Below, piece after piece: positions 25,428-33,480 of a DNA stretch of 64,000 nt; within the stretch, counting starts at the first letter, position 1, and each line of letters opens with the position of its first letter. Source of the DNA: Actinomycetospora termitidis (lineage in GTDB: Bacteria; Actinomycetota; Actinomycetes; Mycobacteriales; Pseudonocardiaceae); NCBI RefSeq assembly GCF_030286555.1, contig NZ_JASVWF010000002.1, positions 868,001 to 932,000 of the forward strand, read 5' to 3'. The notes under the pieces are model-generated. The model had not been told where the DNA came from. It saw only the letters and a program-made list of their open reading frames with translations, and searched no databases. Made by a program: the position numbers and the translations under genes.

Positions 25428-27304
25428 CGGCCCGATGAGCGCAGTGACCTCAACGTCGAGCCGCCGGAGGCCTGCTTGAACAGGTACTCGGCGCGCTCGT
25501 AGGAGAGCCGGCGACGCCCGGTGTGCGGACACAGGTCCCGCGCACCGGGCGTTCGCGTCGGTCCGGGCCGCCGGTCGGAGAGGAACAGCGGCCCGCCCGT
25601 CCGGCTCCCGACGAGGGCCCGCAGCAGCCCGGCGGTGGCGGGGGAGAAGCGCGCCGTCCCCGCCCGGCGTCCGGGGAGGTCCAGGTCCTCGACGTCGAGG
25701 CCGAGCACGTCGGTGACGGTGGCGCCGGTGTCCGCGAGCAGCGCCCACAACGTCCGCTCGCGCAGGGCACCGTCGGGCACGACGGGCGGCACAGCCGCCG
25801 CCGCGCGCGGCGCCGGGGTCCGGGCGTCGAGCTCGCCGGCGAGCTCCGGTCGCCCGAGCCACGTCCCGAAGGAGCGGACGGCGGCCCGGTGCCGGTTCCA
25901 CGTGGCGGGGGAGACCGCCCGCCAGGTGGTCGTGACGACGGCGGCCACCCCCGGGGCGTCGAGCGCGGACAGCGGCAGCGCGTCGCCGAGGGCGCCCACC
26001 AGCCGGTGCAGGGTCTGGCCGTAGGAGCGGCGCGACGCCGCCGAGAGGTCCTCCCGGGCCAGGAACCCGTCGACCGCCGGTCCGAGCGTCGGCCCGGTGG
26101 CCGCGGCCGCGGCGAGCGCGTCGGCGCGGCGCAGCAGCACGGCCCGTTCCGCCGCGTTCGCGGTGAGAGCGGCCGCCCGCCGCCACTCGATCCTCGCCTC
26201 GGCGTCGCGGCCCAGCCGGGCCAGGAGGTCGGCCCGGACGGCCGGGAGCAGGTGGTAGTCGCGCAGCGCACCCTCGCCCGCGAGTTCCTCGACGGCGGCG
26301 AGGGCGGCCTCGGGGCCGTGCGCCCGGCCGAGGGCCACGGCCCGGTTCAGCCGCACCACCGGCGTCGGCAGCACCGCGACCAGCAGGTCGTAGAGCGCCG
26401 CGACCTGGACCCAGTCGGTGCCCTCCGGGCGGGCGTGCCCGACGGCGATCGCGGCCTGGAGCACGTACGGGCCGGGCGGGCCGACCTGCACCTCGCGGGC
26501 GCGCAGCAGGGCGGTCAGGCCGCGGCGGACCGCGGCGTCGTCCCAGCGCGTGCGGTCCTGCTCGTCGAGGGGGACCGGCGCGCCGGTCGCGTCGGTGCGG
26601 GCCGCCGACCGCGAGGCCTGGAGCTCCATCAGGGCCAGCAGGCCGTGCGCCTCGGGCTCGTCCGGCGTGTGTCCGGCGAGCAGCCGGCCGAGGCGCAGCG
26701 CCTCGTCGACCAGGGCCGGGCGCAGCAGGTCGTCGCCCGCGGTCGCGGTGTAGCCCTCGTTGAACACGAGGTACACGACCTCGAGGACCGAGCCGAGCCG
26801 CTCGCCCGGGACGTCCGGTGGGTGGACGCCGAGTTCGGCGAGGGTGCGCTTCGCATGCGCGATCCGGGCCACGACCTGCGGCTCGTGCAGCAGGAACGCC
26901 CGCGCGATCTCCGCCGTCGACAGGCCGGCGACGAGCCGCAGCGTCATCGCGGTGCGTTCCTCGCGGGCGAGGGCGGGGTGGCACGTGAGGAGCATCAGGC
27001 GGACGGCGTCGTCGGTGTCCGGCACCGGCTCGTCGTCGGGGGCCGGGCCGGCCTCGTCGAGGACGTCGAGGCGGCCGACCCGGCGCAGGTGGTCGACGGC
27101 GCGGCGGCGGGCGACCGTGGTCAGCCACGCCGCCGGCGCGTCGGGGACGCCCGCGGTCGGCCACTGCTCGAGCGCCGCGACCAGGGCGTCCTGGGCGAGC
27201 TCCTCGGCGAGGCCGACGTCGCCGACCATGCGCACCAGCCCGCCGACGATCGTCGCGGATTCGGCGCGCCAGACGGCGGCGGCGACCTCCCCGGGGTCGT
27301 CCAT
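25373..27304 (-). CDS. ECF42-type sigma factor fused to a truncated tyrosine-recombinase domain
   Basis: One uninterrupted frame of 643 aa. Residues 10-160 are sigma regions 2 and 4. Residues ~175-395 are the DUF6596/TPR extension of ECF42 factors, with the hallmark YLVFNEGYTA at 178-187. Residues ~404-620 match a tyrosine recombinase: a core-binding domain (FLAREDLSAASRRSY, WNRHRAAVRSFGTWL) and the start of the catalytic domain (LLADTGATVTDVLGLDVEDLDL, GRRRLSYERAEYLF). The first catalytic Arg is Thr (TGAT for TGAR), the box-II His is Arg (LRSLR), and the Tyr region is missing. The final ~20 residues are antisense to the MFS gene. The start overlaps the DGPF gene (ATGA). Confidence 0.82.
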   Translation of the reverse strand: MDDPGEVAAAVWRAESATIVGGLVRMVGDVGLAEELAQDALVAALEQWPTAGVPDAPAAWLTTVARRRAVDHLRRVGRLDVLDEAGPAPDDEPVPDTDDAVRLMLLTCHPALAREERTAMTLRLVAGLSTAEIARAFLLHEPQVVARIAHAKRTLAELGVHPPDVPGERLGSVLEVVYLVFNEGYTATAGDDLLRPALVDEALRLGRLLAGHTPDEPEAHGLLALMELQASRSAARTDATGAPVPLDEQDRTRWDDAAVRRGLTALLRAREVQVGPPGPYVLQAAIAVGHARPEGTDWVQVAALYDLLVAVLPTPVVRLNRAVALGRAHGPEAALAAVEELAGEGALRDYHLLPAVRADLLARLGRDAEARIEWRRAAALTANAAERAVLLRRADALAAAAATGPTLGPAVDGFLAREDLSAASRRSYGQTLHRLVGALGDALPLSALDAPGVAAVVTTTWRAVSPATWNRHRAAVRSFGTWLGRPELAGELDARTPAPRAAAAVPPVVPDGALRERTLWALLADTGATVTDVLGLDVEDLDLPGRRAGTARFSPATAGLLRALVGSRTGGPLFLSDRRPGPTRTPGARDLCPHTGRRRLSYERAEYLFKQASGGSTLRSLRSSGRQAVISSSSLPFVSSIDR

Positions 27305-27627
27305 CAGGGCCCGAAGACCTGGTGGATCGTCGACTGCCCGTCACCGACGACGGCGCGGAAGCGCTTCGCGACCTCGAGCGCCTCGTCCCAGGACTCCGCG
27401 TCGATGATCGCGAAGCCCAGGATCGCCTCCTTCGCCTCCACGAACGGCCCGTCGGTCACGGTGATCTCGTCCCCGTGCGACTCCATGCGGCGGGAGTCCG
27501 GGGCGAGGCCGCCGGTCAGGACGAGGTGCCCGGACGCGGTCATCTCGTCGATGAAGGCGCCCATCTCGGCGAAGAGGGCCTCGTCGGGCCGACGGCTGTT
27601 CTCACCGGTCGTCATGAGGAATCGCAT
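27304..27627 (-). CDS. DGPF/YCII-domain protein, partner of the ECF42 sigma factor
   Basis: A 107-aa protein with the family motif VTDGPFVEAKEAILGFAI, so it belongs to the DGPF (YCII-related) group that is the standard genomic partner of ECF42 sigma factors. The biochemical role is unproven, and it has been proposed to report a signal to the sigma factor. Its stop overlaps the sigma-factor start by four bases, so the two are co-translated. Upstream is a 9-bp inverted repeat in the region shared with the divergent DUF998 gene. Confidence 0.9.
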   Translation of the reverse strand: MRFLMTTGENSRRPDEALFAEMGAFIDEMTASGHLVLTGGLAPDSRRMESHGDEITVTDGPFVEAKEAILGFAIIDAESWDEALEVAKRFRAVVGDGQSTIHQVFGP

Positions 27628-27681
27628 CGTGATCTCCCTGGTGGTGCGGATCGGTCGTCATGACGTCGGGTCGAGCGGTAT

Positions 27682-27707
27682 GACAGGGAATGTAGCCGTT
27701 CCCTGTC
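27682..27707. promoter_or_regulatory. 9-bp inverted repeat between the DGPF/sigma operon and the DUF998 gene
   Basis: GACAGGGAA and TTCCCTGTC face each other across eight bases, in the middle of the 130-bp divergent region. This is a candidate operator for both transcripts. Whether ECF42 promoter elements are also present could not be decided by eye. Confidence 0.5.
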
Positions 27708-27757
27708 GCATCGAGGTGCTCGACGTCCTCCCGACACCCCGCACCGAGGAGGACGCC

Positions 27758-28384
27758 ATGACCGCCACGCTCCCGACCCGCCCCGACACCACGACCACCC
27801 CGGCCACGACCCGCCGCCTGCTGCTCGCCGGCGCGGTCGCTGCCCCGCTGTGGACGACGGTCGCGCTGGCCCAGGCCGTCCTGCGGCCGGACTTCGACTT
27901 CAGCGTCCAGCCGCTCTCGATGCTCTCGACCGGATCGCTGGGTTGGCTGCAGATCACGAACTTCGTCGTCGGCGGGCTGCTCGTGCTCGCCGGAGCGGTG
28001 GGGCTGCGACGCCGACTGCCGCAGCACCCGTGGCTCGGCCGGCTCACCGGGGTCTACGGGGTGGGCTTCGTGGCGGCCGGCGCCCTGGTCCTCGACCCGC
28101 CCGGGACCACCGCGATGAGCTGGCACGGCGCCGGTCACCTGCTCGCCGGGACGCTGGCGTTCGCCGCCCTGGCCGCCGCGTGCGTCGTCCTCGCGGTCCG
28201 GTTCCGCCGCGAGGGCCGGCCGGGTGCCGCCGTCGTGTCCGTCCTGGGCGCGGTGACCGTGGTCGCCGGCAACGCCTGGGCGATGACCGGGGGCGCTCTC
28301 GGGTCGATGACGCTGGGGTTCGGCGTGATCGCCGCGATGCTCTGGGTCTCCGCAGTGTGCGCCCGGGCGACGACGGGTCGGTGA
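27758..28384 (+). CDS. DUF998-family membrane protein
   Basis: A 208-aa protein with six predicted membrane segments and the family pattern (PLSMLSTGSLGWLQITNF, MSWHGAGHLLAG). The function of the family is unknown. The ATG has a strong GAGGAGGA upstream. It is divergent from the ECF42 operon, and membrane proteins of this type are common neighbours of ECF42 factors, so it may be a target of that sigma factor. Confidence 0.83.
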   Translation: MTATLPTRPDTTTTPATTRRLLLAGAVAAPLWTTVALAQAVLRPDFDFSVQPLSMLSTGSLGWLQITNFVVGGLLVLAGAVGLRRRLPQHPWLGRLTGVYGVGFVAAGALVLDPPGTTAMSWHGAGHLLAGTLAFAALAAACVVLAVRFRREGRPGAAVVSVLGAVTVVAGNAWAMTGGALGSMTLGFGVIAAMLWVSAVCARATTGR

Positions 28385-28530
28385 CCCGAACGATCATCCG
28401 GTCAAGTCGCCTCAGGACTGGACAAGAGGGCGGCACGAGTCGATGATGGTGCACATACGGCCAGTCGGTGGCGCGGCGACCCCGCTCCGCCGACCGGACT
28501 CCAGGCACCGCGACCCGGTGGAGAGACCCG

Positions 28531-29586
28531 ATGGAGACGTACCGACTGCTCGACCCCGACGGCACGCTGCGCGACGACCCCGCCGCGGAGCACGTCGACG
28601 CCGAGCTGTGCCGAGCCCTGTACCGCGACATGGTGCTGGCCCGGCGACTCGACTCCGAGGCCTACAACCTGCAACGCCAGGGCGAGCTCGGGCTCTGGCT
28701 GCAGTGTCTCGGGCAGGAGGCCGCCCAGGTCGGGTCGATCCGCGCGATCCGCGACGACGACCAGGTCTTCCCCTCCTACCGCGACCACGCCGCGGCGATG
28801 TGCCGGGGCATCACCGCCGAGGCGCTCCTCGCGCAGTGGCGCGGCGTGCGGCAGAGCGGCTGGGACCCGGCCGAGCACCACTTCGGCATCTACACCCTGG
28901 TGCTCGCCGCCCAGCTGCTCCACGCCGTCGGCTACGCGATGGGCGTGGCCCGGGACGGCACCGACGAGATCGTCCTGACCTACTTCGGCGACGGCTCGTC
29001 GAGCGAGGGCGAGGCGAACGAGGCGTTCAACTGGGCCGCGACGGTGCACGCCCCCGTGCTGTTCTTCTGCCAGAACAACCAGTGGGCGATCTCCACCCCG
29101 ACGAGCGCCCAGTTCGGTGCCCCGCTGCACCGGCGCGCCGAGGGCTTCGGGCTCGCGGCCCAGCTCGTCGACGGCAACGACGTCCTCGCGGTCCGGGCGG
29201 CCACGCAGCGGGCGGCGGAGGCGGTGCGCCGCGGCGAGGGACCGGCCCTGATCGAGGCGACCACGTACCGGATGGCGGGGCACTCGACCTCCGACGACCC
29301 GACCCGCTACCGCAGCGAGGCCGAGCTCGACCACTGGCGCACCCTCGATCCGATCGACCGGCTGCGCCGGCTCCTCGAGCGCGAGCAGTGGACCGACGAG
29401 GCGTTCGTCGCCGACCTCGACGCCGAGGCCGACGCTCTGGGCACCGAGGTCCGCCGGGTGTGCCGGGCCCTGCCGGACCCGGATCCGGCAGCGATGTTCG
29501 CCCACGTCCTGCCGACGGGCTCCCCGACGGTCGACCACCAGCGCGAGGCGTACGCCGCGTACAGCGCCTCCTTCGAGGAGGACTGA
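28531..29586 (+). CDS. 2-oxoacid dehydrogenase E1 component, alpha subunit
   Basis: A 351-aa thiamine-diphosphate-binding subunit. The ThDP/magnesium motif runs from GDGSSSEGEANEAFNWA to NNQWAIS near residues 155-185. The early QCLGQEAAQVGS and the RDHAA segment are conserved, as is the phosphorylation-loop-like YRMAGHSTSDDPTRY. It decarboxylates a 2-oxoacid and loads the acyl group on E2. Branched-chain oxoacids are likely given the Lrp neighbour, but pyruvate cannot be excluded. The ATG at 28531 follows GGAGAG. The E1beta gene begins 3 bp after its stop. Confidence 0.9.
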   Translation: METYRLLDPDGTLRDDPAAEHVDAELCRALYRDMVLARRLDSEAYNLQRQGELGLWLQCLGQEAAQVGSIRAIRDDDQVFPSYRDHAAAMCRGITAEALLAQWRGVRQSGWDPAEHHFGIYTLVLAAQLLHAVGYAMGVARDGTDEIVLTYFGDGSSSEGEANEAFNWAATVHAPVLFFCQNNQWAISTPTSAQFGAPLHRRAEGFGLAAQLVDGNDVLAVRAATQRAAEAVRRGEGPALIEATTYRMAGHSTSDDPTRYRSEAELDHWRTLDPIDRLRRLLEREQWTDEAFVADLDAEADALGTEVRRVCRALPDPDPAAMFAHVLPTGSPTVDHQREAYAAYSASFEED

Positions 29587-29589
29587 GCC

Positions 29590-30558
29590 GTGCCCACCAC
29601 GCTCTCGCGCGCGGTCAACGAAGCCCTGCACCACGCCCTCGCCACCGACCCCTCGGTCCTCGTGATGGGCCAGGACGTCGGTGGCCTCGGCGGGGTCTTC
29701 CGGGTGACCGACGGCCTGCAGAAGGACTTCGGCCCCGACCGCGTCATCGACACCCCGATTGCCGAGGCGGGCATCGTCGGGACCGCGATCGGCCTCGCGA
29801 TGCGCGGCTACCGGCCGGTCTGCGAGATCCAGTTCGACGGCTTCGTCTACCCGGCGTTCAACCAGATCACCTCGCAGCTCGCCAAGATCCACGCCCGTAG
29901 CGGCGGACGGATCACCGTGCCGGTGGTCGTGCGGATCCCGGTCTCCGGCGGGATCGGGGCGGTCGAGCACCACTCGGAGTCCAACGAGGCCTACTTCGCG
30001 CACACCGCCGGGCTGCGCGTGGTCGCCGCGGCCACGCCGCAGGACGCGCACTGGATGCTGCGCCAGGCGATCGCCTCGGACGACCCGGTGATCTTCTTCG
30101 AGCCGAAGTGCCGGTACTGGTCCAGGGGCGAGGTCGCCGCCGACGCCGACCTGCCCCTCGACGCCGCCCGCACCGTGCGACCCGGCTCCGACCTGACCCT
30201 GCTGACGTGGGGCTCGATGGTGGAGACCTGCCTCGCCGCGGCCCGGGCCGCGGAGGAGGAGGGCCACGATCTCGAGGTCGTCGACCTGCGCTCGCTCTCC
30301 CCGGTCGACGTCGACGCGCTGACGGCCGCCGTGGCACGCACCGGCCGGGCGGTCGTCGTCCACGAGGCCCCGACGTTCGGCGGCCTGGGCGGCGAGATCG
30401 CGGCGACGCTGGCCGAGCGCTGCTTCGACCGGCTCGAGGCGCCCGTGCTGCGCGTCGGCGGCTTCGACGTGCCGTACCCGGCCGCCCGGCTGGAGTCCCA
30501 CTACCGCCCGGACCTCGACCGCGTCCTCGACGCCGTCGACCGGTCGCTGGCCTACTGA
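29590..30558 (+). CDS. 2-oxoacid dehydrogenase E1 component, beta subunit
   Basis: A 322-aa protein with the transketolase-type pyrimidine-binding domain (MGQDVGGLGGVFRVTDGL; the catalytic Glu in PIAEAGIVG near residue 60; FDGFVYPAFNQI) and a C-terminal transketolase domain (EAPTFGGLGGEIAA). It forms the alpha2-beta2 E1 with the upstream subunit. The E2 gene starts 26 bp downstream. Length and motifs are complete. Confidence 0.92.
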   Translation: MPTTLSRAVNEALHHALATDPSVLVMGQDVGGLGGVFRVTDGLQKDFGPDRVIDTPIAEAGIVGTAIGLAMRGYRPVCEIQFDGFVYPAFNQITSQLAKIHARSGGRITVPVVVRIPVSGGIGAVEHHSESNEAYFAHTAGLRVVAAATPQDAHWMLRQAIASDDPVIFFEPKCRYWSRGEVAADADLPLDAARTVRPGSDLTLLTWGSMVETCLAAARAAEEEGHDLEVVDLRSLSPVDVDALTAAVARTGRAVVVHEAPTFGGLGGEIAATLAERCFDRLEAPVLRVGGFDVPYPAARLESHYRPDLDRVLDAVDRSLAY

Positions 30559-30584
30559 TCTCGCGACGACCGACGGGAGCCCTC

Positions 30585-31781
30585 GTGCCCACCACCGAGA
30601 CCTTCCGCCTCCCCGACGTGGGCGAGGGGCTCACGGAGGCGGACATCCTCACCTGGCACGTCGCCGTGGGGGACGCCGTGACGGTCAACCGGACCCTCGT
30701 CGAGGTGGAGACGGCCAAGGCGGCCGTCGAGCTGCCGTGCCCGTTCGACGGCACCGTCGCCGAGATCCTCGTCGGCGAGGGCGACACCGTGGCGGTCGGC
30801 AGCCCGATCGTCACGATCACGACGGCGACCGAGCCGGCCGAGGAGGGCTCCGGCGACGTCCTCGTCGGTTACGGCACCAGCGCGTCCGCGACGCGCCGGC
30901 GGCGGCGCCGCGCGCCGGAACCGGCCACACCCGCCGTCGGGAACGGGCGACCGCCGGCCACGCCTCCCGTGCGCAAGATGGCCAAGGACGCCGGGGTCGA
31001 CCTGGCCGAGGTGGCGTACGAGGGCGAGCGTATCTCCCGCGAGGACGTCCGCCGTCACCTCGAGCAGGAGCCGGAACCGGCGGGGGAGACCCGCGAGCGG
31101 ATCGCCGGGGTGCGCAAGGCGACCGCGGCCGCCGTCACCACCAGCGCCTTCACCGCCCCGCACGTCACCGAGTTCCTGACCGTGGACGCCACCGAGACGA
31201 TGGCGACGGTGGCGGTGCTCAAGGAGCACCCGGCGTTCGCCGGGGTCCGCGTCACGCCGTTGCTGCTGGTCGCGCGGGCGGTGCTGTCCGCGATCCGGCA
31301 CCACCCCGAGGTCCACGCGCGGTGGGACGAGGCGAACCAGGAGATCGTCCGACTCCGGACGGTCAATCTCGGGATCGCCGCGGCGACGCCGCGCGGCCTG
31401 ATCGTCCCGAACGTTCCCGACGCCGGGTCGCTGACGCTGGTCGGGCTCGCGCGGGCGCTCGAGGAGCTGACGACGACCGCGCGGGAGGGCCGGACCACCC
31501 CGGAGCGGATGCGCGGCGGCACCGTCACGATCACCAATGTCGGGGTGTTCGGGGTCGATGCGGCGACGCCGATCCTCAACCCGGGGGAGTCCGCGATCCT
31601 GGGCGTCGGGCGCATCGCGCGCCGCCCGTGGGAGTACCACGGCGAGGTGGCGCTGCGCGAGGTCACGACGCTCTCGCTGTCGTTCGACCACCGGCTGGTC
31701 GACGGCGAGCTCGGCTCGCGGGTGCTGGCGCGGATCGGGGCGGTGCTCAGCGACCCGGCACGGGAGCTACTCCTCGACTGA
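30585..31781 (+). CDS. 2-oxoacid dehydrogenase E2, dihydrolipoamide acyltransferase
   Basis: A 398-aa protein. Residues 1-80 form one lipoyl domain with the lipoylated Lys in EVETAKAAVEL. An Arg-rich and Pro-rich linker follows, then a peripheral subunit-binding domain (~residues 125-165), then the catalytic domain ending in SFDHRLVDG (the HxxxDG active site). It passes the acyl group to CoA and holds the complex together. No E3 dihydrolipoamide dehydrogenase gene is in the window, so E3 must come from elsewhere. Its last 15 bp overlap the convergent Lrp gene. Confidence 0.92.
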   Translation: MPTTETFRLPDVGEGLTEADILTWHVAVGDAVTVNRTLVEVETAKAAVELPCPFDGTVAEILVGEGDTVAVGSPIVTITTATEPAEEGSGDVLVGYGTSASATRRRRRRAPEPATPAVGNGRPPATPPVRKMAKDAGVDLAEVAYEGERISREDVRRHLEQEPEPAGETRERIAGVRKATAAAVTTSAFTAPHVTEFLTVDATETMATVAVLKEHPAFAGVRVTPLLLVARAVLSAIRHHPEVHARWDEANQEIVRLRTVNLGIAAATPRGLIVPNVPDAGSLTLVGLARALEELTTTAREGRTTPERMRGGTVTITNVGVFGVDAATPILNPGESAILGVGRIARRPWEYHGEVALREVTTLSLSFDHRLVDGELGSRVLARIGAVLSDPARELLLD

Positions 31782-32216
31782 ACCCATCCGCCGCCGCGTG
31801 TCCAGGATGATCATGGTCTCGCTGTGCTGGAAGTCCGCGACGGACCAGACGTCGCCGAGCAGCACGTCGCGCAGGTGGTTCTGGTCGCGCACCAGCAGGG
31901 TGAGCACGAGGTCCCAGCGGCCGGTGACGAGCTGGATCGAGCGGACCTCGGTGATGCCCGAGAGCAGGTCGAACGTGGTCTGCACCGGCTTGCCCTGACG
32001 CAGCTCGATCGCCACCAGGACCTCCAGGCCGTAGCCGAGGGCCGCCGGGTCGACCTCGAGGGTCCAGCCGCGGATCACCCCGCGCTCCTGGAGGCGCTCG
32101 AGCCGCTCGCCGACCGCGCCCGGCGACATGCCGATGGCGCGCGACAGGCTGCGTGCGGAGGCCCGCGGATCGGCTCCGAGCAGGCGCAGCAGTTGCCGGT
32201 CGACGTCGTCCACCAT
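31767..32216 (-). CDS. Lrp/AsnC-family regulator, BkdR-like
   Basis: A 149-aa regulator. The helix-turn-helix is at residues ~15-45 (ASARSLSRAIGMSPGAVGERLERL), and the C-terminal part is a RAM ligand-binding domain. It is convergent with the E1/E2 cluster, the usual arrangement for Lrp-type regulators of branched-chain oxoacid dehydrogenases, so it probably responds to branched-chain amino acids. A perfect 10-bp inverted repeat lies 13 bp before its start, between it and pimA. Confidence 0.88.
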   Translation of the reverse strand: MVDDVDRQLLRLLGADPRASARSLSRAIGMSPGAVGERLERLQERGVIRGWTLEVDPAALGYGLEVLVAIELRQGKPVQTTFDLLSGITEVRSIQLVTGRWDLVLTLLVRDQNHLRDVLLGDVWSVADFQHSETMIILDTRRRMGSVEE

Positions 32217-32228
32217 GGGTACTTCGTA

Positions 32229-32274
32229 CAGGTGAGCAGAAAGTGCGGCTATAGGCCCTCGTAGTGCTCACCTG
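32229..32274. promoter_or_regulatory. Perfect 10-bp inverted repeat between the Lrp gene and pimA
   Basis: CAGGTGAGCA (32229-32238) faces TGCTCACCTG (32265-32274). The centres are 36 bp apart. The region is the whole promoter space of both divergent genes, so this is a candidate Lrp-type operator that could also affect pimA. Confidence 0.6.
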
Positions 32275-32295
32275 CGCGCAGCGCACACTGCACGG

Positions 32296-33480
32296 GTGCG
32301 CATCGGGATCGTCTGCCCCTACTCGCTGGACGTGGCGGGCGGGGTCCAGGCGCACGTGCTGGACCTCGCCCGCGCGCTGATCGGGCTCGGGCACGACGTC
32401 GACGTGCTGGCGCCCGCGAGCGAGTCAACGCCGGTCCCCGAGTTCGTGACGCGGGCCGGGCGCGCGGTGGCGATCCCGTACAACGGCTCGGTCGCACGGC
32501 TGACCTTCGGGCCGGTGTCGATGCACCGGGTGCGGCGCTGGCTCGCGGCGAACGCGTTCGACGTGCTGCACCTGCACGAGCCGACCGCCCCCAGCCTGTC
32601 GATGCTCGCGCTCGCGGTGGCCGAGGGACCCGTCGTCGCCACCTTCCACACCTCGACCCCGCGCTCGCGCACGATGCTCGCGTTCCAGCCGGTGCTGCGC
32701 CCGCTGCTGGAGCGGGTGACGGCCCGGATCGCGGTCTCGCCGCTGGCGCGCCAGGTCTACGTCGAGCACCTCGGCGGCGACGCGGTGGAGATCCCGAACG
32801 GGGTCGACGTCGCGGCGATCGCCGCCGTCGCCGCCGCGGACCCGCTGCCCCGGCCGTCCGGGACGCGCACCGTCGGGTTCGTCGGGCGCTTCGACGAGCC
32901 GCGCAAGGGCATGCCGACCCTGCTCGAGGCCCTGGAGCCGCTCGACGCCCGGCTGCTCGTGGTGGGGCGCGGGGACGTGGCCGAGCTGCGGTCCCGGCTG
33001 CCCGCGGTGCTCGCCGACCGGGTCGACGTGCTCGGCGCGGTCGACGAGCGGACGAAGGCCCGCGCGCTCGGGGCGATGGACGTGCTCGCGACCCCGAACA
33101 CCGGAGGGGAGAGCTTCGGCATCGTCGTCGCCGAGGGGCTCGCCGCCGGCACCCCGGTGGCCGCGAGCGACATCGAGGCGTTCCGCCGCGTGCTCACCGA
33201 CCCGGACACCGGGGAGGAGGCGGGCCTGCTCCTCCCGCCCGACGACCCGGCCGCGTGGACGTCGGGCCTGGCCGCCCTGCTCGACGCGCCGTCCCGACGG
33301 GCCGATCTGGCCGCCGCAGGTCGGCTGCGGGTGCGCGCGTTCGACTGGACGACGGTGGCCGCGGCCGTGCTGCGCGTGTACGAGGTGGCCGTCGCCGCCG
33401 ATCCCCGCCGCGTCGAGGCCCGCGACGAGCCGGCAGTAATCTCGTCCGGCAGGCGAGCGGGACAGGGGAGTGGCGCGTGA
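32296..33480 (+). CDS. pimA: Phosphatidylinositol alpha-mannosyltransferase
   Basis: A 394-aa GT-B glycosyltransferase (GT4). The acceptor-side motif GGVQAHVLDLARAL is near residue 15, GFVGRFDEPRKG near 195, and the E-x7-E donor motif is in ESFGIVVAEGLAAGTP near 275. PimA adds the first mannose from GDP-mannose to phosphatidylinositol at the cytoplasmic membrane. In mycobacteria it follows the patA homologue directly. Here about 20.5 kb separates them, so it needs its own promoter. The last ~30 residues are hydrophilic and variable. It overlaps the Nudix gene (GTGA). Confidence 0.93.
   Translation: MRIGIVCPYSLDVAGGVQAHVLDLARALIGLGHDVDVLAPASESTPVPEFVTRAGRAVAIPYNGSVARLTFGPVSMHRVRRWLAANAFDVLHLHEPTAPSLSMLALAVAEGPVVATFHTSTPRSRTMLAFQPVLRPLLERVTARIAVSPLARQVYVEHLGGDAVEIPNGVDVAAIAAVAAADPLPRPSGTRTVGFVGRFDEPRKGMPTLLEALEPLDARLLVVGRGDVAELRSRLPAVLADRVDVLGAVDERTKARALGAMDVLATPNTGGESFGIVVAEGLAAGTPVAASDIEAFRRVLTDPDTGEEAGLLLPPDDPAAWTSGLAALLDAPSRRADLAAAGRLRVRAFDWTTVAAAVLRVYEVAVAADPRRVEARDEPAVISSGRRAGQGSGA

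Noticed and set aside
25523..27757. Plus-strand open frame running into the DUF998 gene
   Set aside because: It is antisense to the sigma-factor and DGPF genes. The DUF998 protein has its own ATG with a strong ribosome site at 27758.
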